From assembly GCA_945901835.1 (NCBI GenBank), contig CAMDMH010000029.1:1-11697 (forward strand): DNA of 11,697 nucleotides, written 5' to 3'. This document shows, piece by piece, positions 7,027 through 11,697 of this stretch (within the stretch, counting starts at the first letter, position 1; each line of letters begins with the position of its first letter). The DNA comes from Devosia equisanguinis (lineage in GTDB: Bacteria > Pseudomonadota > Alphaproteobacteria > Rhizobiales > Hyphomicrobiaceae). A program made the position numbers and the translations under genes. The notes under the pieces were generated by a model. That model did no database searches, was not told where the DNA came from, and worked only from the letters and a program-made list of their open reading frames with translations.

Positions 7027-7686
7027 GCCGACGAACATCGGCGCCTCGGTGCGCGCCCGACTACTGAAACTGGCTCGCCAGCGCGGCCAGCCGTTCCAGG
7101 TTCTGCTCACACGCTTCGTCCTGGAGCGGCTGCTCTACCGGCTGAGCCTGACGCCGCACCGAAACCGCTTAGTTCTGAAGGGCGCGATGATCCTCACGTC
7201 GTGGTTCACCGATCCGCTGCGCCCCACGCAGGACCTCGACCCGCTCGGCCTCGGCAATTCCGATGCCGTCGCGATGCTGGCCATATTCCGGGAGGTCTGC
7301 CGGCACCACGCCTGCCCGCCTATCCCCCGGAGACGATCATCGCCGAGAGATCCCAGGCGATGGTCGTGCTCGGCCGCGTATACAGCCAAATGAAGGACTT
7401 TTACGACATCTGGGTGCTCTCGCGGTCGAACGAGTTCACCGACGACGTGCTGGCCCGAGCCATCCGCGCCACGTTCGATCGACGTCAGACTGGCATCCCG
7501 GCCGATGCACCCGACTGCCTGACGCCGGCATTCGCGGCTGATCCGGCGAAGCAACAGCAATGGGCGTCATTCATTGCCGATGTCGTGGCGAAGCCCGGTT
7601 CGCTTGGGGATTTGATCGCCGCCTTAGAAGCGTTCCTCATACCGCACGCTCGCGCGGCGCGCGGTATCGGCGATCAATCCGTTTGA
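7019..7686 (+). pseudogene. AbiEii/AbiGii-type nucleotidyltransferase toxin, internal deletion and frameshift
   Basis: The first 93 codons (7019 to about 7297) read MRKPTNIGASVRARLLKLAR, FQVLLTRFVLERLLYRLS, LVLKGAMIL and RPTQDLDPLG, the start of an AbiEii toxin with its nucleotidyltransferase Asp pair at 7232-7240. The match then jumps to another frame (about 7297 to 7686): LPAPRLPAYPPETIIAERSQ, AMVVLGRVYSQMKDFYDIWV, ARAIRATFDRR, FAADPAKQQQW and AALEAFLIPHARAAR, the C-terminal half. Roughly 70-80 residues between, including the strand that normally carries the third catalytic Asp, are missing. A Lys usual in AEK-QAM is Arg here. The gene cannot make an intact toxin. The ATG overlaps the antitoxin stop by eight bases, the classical abiE arrangement. 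Confidence 0.85.
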
Positions 7687-7687
7687 C

Positions 7688-9260
7688 CTACCGATTACAA
7701 CGCTTACGCCAAACGGCGAGATCGCGGCGATCAGGAAGCGTTTGGCGCAGATCGAGGAGGAGCGTCACAGCCTCCAGCTGAAGTTGAAGGAGTTCGAGGC
7801 CACCGAGCTGACTGCGAACGCTAGAACATTGAAAGTCGTACCCACCGCGACATCAGCGAAACCGCACGTCACGAACAACTCGCCTGCTGCCGGGAAGATC
7901 GCACTGTTCCGCCGCTTGTTCGGCGGACGCACCGACGTGTTCCCTGTCCGCTGGGACAACCCGAAGTCCGGCCGATCCGGTTACGCGCCTGCCTATGCCA
8001 ACGAGTGGGTGCAAGCACCGGGCCTTCATCCCGGTCACGCCCGATGTGATCGAGTGTCACCTGCGCGGCGAGGATCGCGTTCGACCAAATGGCCGCGGCG
8101 GCCCATTCGTAGCCGACATCTATCCGTTGCTGTTCGACGACACTTGCAGCTTTCTCGCCGTAGATTTCGGCGACGAGAGCTGGATCGAAGACGCGCAAGC
8201 TTTCATTGCGACATGCCGCGAGGTCGATGTGCCCACCGCGCTGGAACGATCGCGTTCAGGAAACGGCGGTCATGTCTGGCTTTTCTTCTCGGAGCCGGTC
8301 GCGGCATCGGAGGCGCGCCACCTTGGAACGCTGCTGCTGACGCGCACCATGAACTGGCGGCCCGAAATCGGCTTCAAGTCTTACGACCGGCTGTTTCCAA
8401 GTCAGGACGCAATGGCCGCCGGAGGCTTCGGAAATCTGATCGCCCTGCCACTGCAAAGGCAAGCTCGCGAGAGCGGCAACAGCATGTTCATTGATGACGA
8501 GCTGCGACCACACGAGGATCAATGGGCCTATCTGTCGAGCCTGCCACGCCTCAGCTCGCCACAAGTTGCCGCGCTCGAGCCGCATGCCTACGGCGTGCTC
8601 GCCGCAACCACGGCATTCGGCAAGACCGTTGTCGGCGCCCGGATGATTGCGGCGCGCGGCGTCAACACGCTCGTGCTGGTCCATCGCCGGCAGCTTGTCG
8701 ACCAGTGGCGGGAGCGGTTGCGCACGTTCCTTTCGGTCGAGGAGAAGGACATCGGCACGATCGGCGGTGGCAAGCGTAAGCCGAGCGGAAAGATTGATGT
8801 AGCACTGATCCAGAGCCTCGTGCGCAATGGCGAGGTTAGTGACGTGGTGGCCGACTACGGTCATCTCATCGTCGACGAGTGCCACCACCTGTCCGCGGTC
8901 AGCTTCGAACTGGTCGCGCGGCGCTCGAAGGCGCGCTACGTGCTCGGCCTGTCCGCGACCGTTGCACGCAAGGACGGCCATCACCCCATCAACTTCATGC
9001 AGTGCGGTCCGGTACGCTATCGGGTCGACGCCAAATCGCAGGCCGCCACGCGCCCGTTCACCCATAAGGTCCGCCTGCGCGAGACCGGATTCCGCCCCGC
9101 GCCTAACTTGGAAAAACAAGGTCCGCAGCAGATGACGGTGCTCTATGCCGCGCTGGCCAGCGATGAGCAACGTAACGATCTGATCTTCGATGCTCGCCGG
9201 ATGCGTACTCTGCGACGAGGACAGCTCGCTGTTCATCGCGACCAGGTAAATTCTCGCTAG
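7688..9260 (+). pseudogene. TOTE-type primase-helicase (AEP primase fused to DEAD/DEAH helicase), deleted and truncated
   Basis: About 520 codons remain of a protein that normally has some 900 or more. In order: a short coiled coil (IRKRLAQIEEERHSLQLKLK, from about 7727), the start of the archaeo-eukaryotic primase domain (KIALFRRLFGGRTDVFPVRW, then SGYAPAYANEW to ~8008), a jump to the next frame with HRAFIPVTPDVIE (from ~8016), primase motifs AVDFGDESW, ERSRSGNGGHVW (His at 8271) and FGNLIALPLQ (8424-8456). An in-frame junction near 8565-8575 then runs directly into helicase sequence: AATTAFGKTVVGA (Walker A, Lys at 8622), LVLVHRRQLVDQW, LIVDECHH (Walker B, 8868-8888) and LSATVARKDGHH. Homology ends at about 9190 (SDEQRNDLIFD), so the second RecA lobe is gone. 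The ~200-residue linker between primase and helicase and a Cys-containing segment are missing. No clear start codon was found; the frame runs in from the toxin end. Confidence 0.85.
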
Positions 9261-9321
9261 TGCCATAGTCGGCGCTGCGGCTGGGCGGATGGCGCTACGC
9301 TGGTAAGCGGCGAGGCAGTTC

Positions 9322-10032
9322 CTATTTTTCCGCGGGCATGACCAGCGTGGACATGACGTGGCGAGTAGCCATCGCGCGGTCGGGCTGTGCAACGATTGCC
9401 TCTCGAAGCCAATGCAGATCCGGCAGCTCATCGACATCGCGCTGCATATCCAACAGCGTGACGTCGAGCCGTTCAGCGCGGGCGCGCCGCAGAGTCTCGT
9501 CGAGGACCTGCGGCGTGCTCCACGCCATGTCTTCAAACAGTGGTGCCGCTGCTTCCAATGTTCGTGCGCCGATCAGGCAATAGCCACCGTCGACGCTGGG
9601 AGCGATGACGATGCTGCGTTCATTGCCTGTTCGAAGATGGCGGGCTGCTGTTTGGATCACGTCAGCGCCCATCATCGGGATGTCCGTGCCCATAATGATT
9701 GCCCCTGCGGGACATGCCGTGAGAATTCGGCCGACGATATCGCACATAATCGCACCGAGTGAGGCTGCATCGGCAAGCTCGAGCGGCCACCTGGGGCCGA
9801 GAATTTCACCGAGTTCCTTCGTGGCATCGCTTGGCTTATAGAAGGCTTTGAGCTCCAGTGACGATTGCACTGCCGCGGTCCAAGCAACATGCGCGCAATC
9901 AGTCAGAAAAGCTTTCGACAGCTTCGCGGCTGCGTCGGCGCCAATCCCGGCTGCCAGCCGGGTCTTGCTCGTCCCGGGACGCGGAGGCTTGCACATCAAG
10001 CCAAGACCAATGGGCGCCAGGGCCTTATTCAT
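9322..10032 (-). CDS. TIGR04282/DUF2064 family transferase (CofC-like nucleotidyl/glycosyltransferase fold)
   Basis: A 236-residue cytoplasmic protein. The family has a GT-A type nucleotide-sugar fold and is annotated as rSAM/selenodomain-associated transferase 1 or glycosyltransferase; its reaction is not established. Seen: PGTSKTRLA (19-27, the PG..KTRL nucleotide-binding signature), MGTDIPMM (114-121, in place of the usual GSD-P) and APSVDGGYCLIG (144-155). The ATG at 10032 overlaps the stop of the preceding glycosyltransferase in ATGA, and AGGG lies about eight bases upstream; a longer frame back to 10191 has no homology, so I prefer this start. It normally travels with a family-2 glycosyltransferase, as here. 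It is the last gene of the minus-strand operon. Confidence 0.85.
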   Translation of the reverse strand: MNKALAPIGLGLMCKPPRPGTSKTRLAAGIGADAAAKLSKAFLTDCAHVAWTAAVQSSLELKAFYKPSDATKELGEILGPRWPLELADAASLGAIMCDIVGRILTACPAGAIIMGTDIPMMGADVIQTAARHLRTGNERSIVIAPSVDGGYCLIGARTLEAAAPLFEDMAWSTPQVLDETLRRARAERLDVTLLDMQRDVDELPDLHWLREAIVAQPDRAMATRHVMSTLVMPAEK

Positions 10033-10739
10033 TTCGCCCTGCTTCGACGTGCGTGCCATGCCTCGCGCCCGATCACCCCAAGACTCTTGATGCCCGCCTT
10101 GATGGTTCCGGACAGCGTTCCGGACACCTTGGAGACTCCAATGCGGCGTCGATAATCGGCCGGCAACTCCAGAGTACGCAGTCCGCAACAAGCGGCCTTC
10201 ACCTGCATCTCGACAGTCCAGCCATAATTGAGATCGGCCATATTCAAATTCTCTAAAGACTGCATTCGGATTGCGCGAAACGGTCCCAAGTCCGTGTAGT
10301 TCATACCCCAGAGAGCCCGGATCAAGCTGCAGGCAAGCCAGTTTCCGAACACCTGCTGCGGCGTCAAGGCGCCACGCTCTCGCCGACCAAGAACACGGGA
10401 GCCGAGCGTAAAGTCCGCGTGCCCCTCAACAATCGGCATCACGAGCGCGCGCATGGCGCCGAGGTCGTCGGCCGCGTCACCGTCGACGAAAACGACGATG
10501 TCGACCGGCGGCAGAGCTGCGATCGCTTCGAGGCAGGCGCGACCATAACCTGGTCCGCTGACATCGACGACGATTGCTCCGAATCCTCTACCGATAGCAG
10601 GTGTTCCATCGATCGATCCATAGTCGCCTATTGCAATTGAATCGACGAATTCCGGCATCGCCTCCAGAACGCGCGGCAAGGCCGCCGCGTCGTTACGCGT
10701 TGGGATCACGACGCCAATCCGTTGTGCCTTCAAGCTCAT
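10029..10739 (-). CDS. Family-2 glycosyltransferase (polyprenyl-phosphate glycosyltransferase-like)
   Basis: A 236-residue protein with the GT-A fold of dolichyl-phosphate mannosyltransferase relatives: GVVIPTRNDAAALPRVL (9-25) for nucleotide binding, DYGSIDGT (39-46, usually D-GSTDGT), and the metal-binding DGD at 86-88 in VFVDGDAADD. Later come LGSRVLGRRERGALTPQQ, a YTDLGPFRAIR segment and YRRRIGVSKVSGT, all typical of the group. No clear membrane segments follow, so it is the short soluble form. I chose ATG at 10739 because it overlaps the receptor stop as ATGA and begins just before the conserved strand. The sugar and acceptor are not readable. It probably acts with the DUF2064 transferase downstream. 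Confidence 0.88.
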   Translation of the reverse strand: MSLKAQRIGVVIPTRNDAAALPRVLEAMPEFVDSIAIGDYGSIDGTPAIGRGFGAIVVDVSGPGYGRACLEAIAALPPVDIVVFVDGDAADDLGAMRALVMPIVEGHADFTLGSRVLGRRERGALTPQQVFGNWLACSLIRALWGMNYTDLGPFRAIRMQSLENLNMADLNYGWTVEMQVKAACCGLRTLELPADYRRRIGVSKVSGTLSGTIKAGIKSLGVIGREAWHARRSRAK

Positions 10740-11697
10740 CGGTGGTTCATCCGTCTCAAGGGATTGATCGTCACGCCGGTCTGTCGAATGACGTCGCCCC
10801 ACTTCCGTGCACCTTCCCGCATAGCCTCAGCCATCTCTGCCGGCGAGGACGCAACGATTTGCATGCCCTGCGGCTCCAGCGCGGCGATGAACTTCGGGTG
10901 CTTGGAAGCGGCTTTGATCTCCTGTGCGAGCTTCGAAATGATCTGCGGCGGCGTCTTCGCCGGTGCGAACATGCCGAACCACGATTGCACGTCGTAGCCC
11001 GGCAGCCCGGCCTCGTCCGCACTCGGCACCTCGGGCAGCAGTCGCGATCGGTGCGGCGCGGCTATTGCGAATGCCTTCAGCTTCCCGCCCTCGATCTGCC
11101 CCTTGGCGGAGGAAAGGCCAATCAGCACGAGATCGATCGAACCGCCGAGCAGATCGGTCATCGCGCCGGTGGTGGCGCGATAGGGAACGTGCACTATGTT
11201 GGTCCCGCTCATCAGCTTGAAGAGCTCCATGCCGATGTGGAGCTGGGTGCCAACACCCGTCGAGGCATAGTTCAATTTGCCTGGATTGGCTTTTGCCGAC
11301 TCGATAAGCTCCTTCAGGTTGGAGGCCTTGACGTTGAGGTTTCCGATCAGCACGAGCGGCAGGCGCGTGACGAGACTGACCGGCGCGAAATCCCTGAACG
11401 CGTCATAACTTAGGTTCTTGTAGAGGCTAGGGTTGATGGTGACCGTCGAGTCCACGACCATCATCAGCTTGTAGCCGTCGGGCTCCGCCTTCACGAATTG
11501 ACCTGCTGCGACGCTGCCGTTAGCGGCTGGCTGGTTCTCAATCACGACAGGCTGGAGCAGGGATTCCGAAAGGCGTTCAGCAACAGTACGGGCCACGAGA
11601 TCGAGCGCCCCACCTGCGGCGGTCGTCACTACGAGTTGGATCGTTCGTTCCGGATAGGCCGGCTGCGCGGCGGCTGGCAGGGCGAGTGCCGCGAATA
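10736..11697 (-). CDS. TctC/Bug-family periplasmic solute receptor, N-terminus cut by the window edge
   Basis: The frame is open to the right edge, so the true start lies beyond 11697. The visible protein begins inside a signal peptide (ALALPAAAQ) and continues PAYPERTIQLVVTTAAGGAL, DLVARTVAERLSESL, VIENQPAANGSVAAG, then NYASTGVGTQLHIGMELFK, VPYRATTGAMTDLLGG and PSADEAGLPGYDVQSWFGMF, all classic Bug receptor segments. About 320 residues are present, nearly the full length. It differs in subtype from the receptor at 5061-6083. The final codons overlap the ATG of the glycosyltransferase in ATGA, making it the upstream member of a three-gene operon. TctA/TctB are absent; the ligand is unknown. 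Confidence 0.92.
   Translation of the reverse strand, partial: FAALALPAAAQPAYPERTIQLVVTTAAGGALDLVARTVAERLSESLLQPVVIENQPAANGSVAAGQFVKAEPDGYKLMMVVDSTVTINPSLYKNLSYDAFRDFAPVSLVTRLPLVLIGNLNVKASNLKELIESAKANPGKLNYASTGVGTQLHIGMELFKLMSGTNIVHVPYRATTGAMTDLLGGSIDLVLIGLSSAKGQIEGGKLKAFAIAAPHRSRLLPEVPSADEAGLPGYDVQSWFGMFAPAKTPPQIISKLAQEIKAASKHPKFIAALEPQGMQIVASSPAEMAEAMREGARKWGDVIRQTGVTINPLRRMNHR

Noticed and set aside
9191..9250. Short frame reading GCVLCDEDSSLFIATR after the helicase homology ends
   Set aside because: Too short and without start signal or flanking motif; may be unrelated sequence joined at the truncation point.
8256..9536. A 426-codon minus-strand open frame
   Set aside because: It lies antisense to the primase-helicase, whose motifs are unmistakable, and has no family resemblance itself.

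Overview
The window is a G+C-rich proteobacterial stretch. The gene families, two orphan tripartite-tricarboxylate (TctC/Bug) receptors and the codon style fit a soil alphaproteobacterium such as a Bradyrhizobium/Rhizobiales relative, but this assignment is an inference. It has three blocks: a metabolic left part, a decayed conflict/defence islet in the middle, and a short operon on the right. No tRNA, rRNA or complete CRISPR array was found.

Left part (1-6083). The window opens inside a phosphite dehydrogenase gene (ptxD). Its C-terminal half keeps the Arg, Glu and His of the 2-hydroxyacid dehydrogenase family plus the extra Arg linked to phosphite binding. It overlaps a LysR regulator of PtxE type, so this is the distal end of a phosphite-oxidation locus. 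Convergent to it lies an FMN-dependent NtaA/SnaA/DszA-type monooxygenase (1614-2921, minus). A 669-bp gene-free gap with a perfect 9-bp dyad separates it from a second, divergent paralogue (3591-4904, plus). A TctC-type periplasmic receptor (5061-6083) follows. The two flavin monooxygenases and the receptor suggest uptake and oxidation of small organic compounds, but no flavin reductase and no TctA/TctB membrane partner is visible.

Middle part (6084-9321). This is a graveyard of mobile and defence genes: a fragment of an IS21 IstB ATPase, one solitary type I-E CRISPR-repeat-like sequence, a set of GATAT-CGAC motifs in both orientations, then an AbiEi antitoxin with an eroded N-terminus, an AbiEii toxin with an internal deletion and frameshift, and a TOTE-type primase-helicase carrying two internal deletions, a frameshift and a lost C-terminus. 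The three genes are head to tail and were probably once one transcription unit. As read here the toxin and the helicase cannot be functional.

Right part (9322-11697, minus). Three genes form a tight operon read leftwards: a TctC/Bug receptor cut by the window edge, a family-2 glycosyltransferase, and a TIGR04282/DUF2064 nucleotidyl/glycosyltransferase-like protein. Both junctions are 4-base ATGA overlaps, implying translational coupling. The two transferases are a known partnership; their coupling to a solute receptor is unusual.

Most promising for follow-up: the phosphite locus, the composite AbiE plus primase-helicase islet with its candidate operator and orphan CRISPR repeat, and the receptor-transferase operon.
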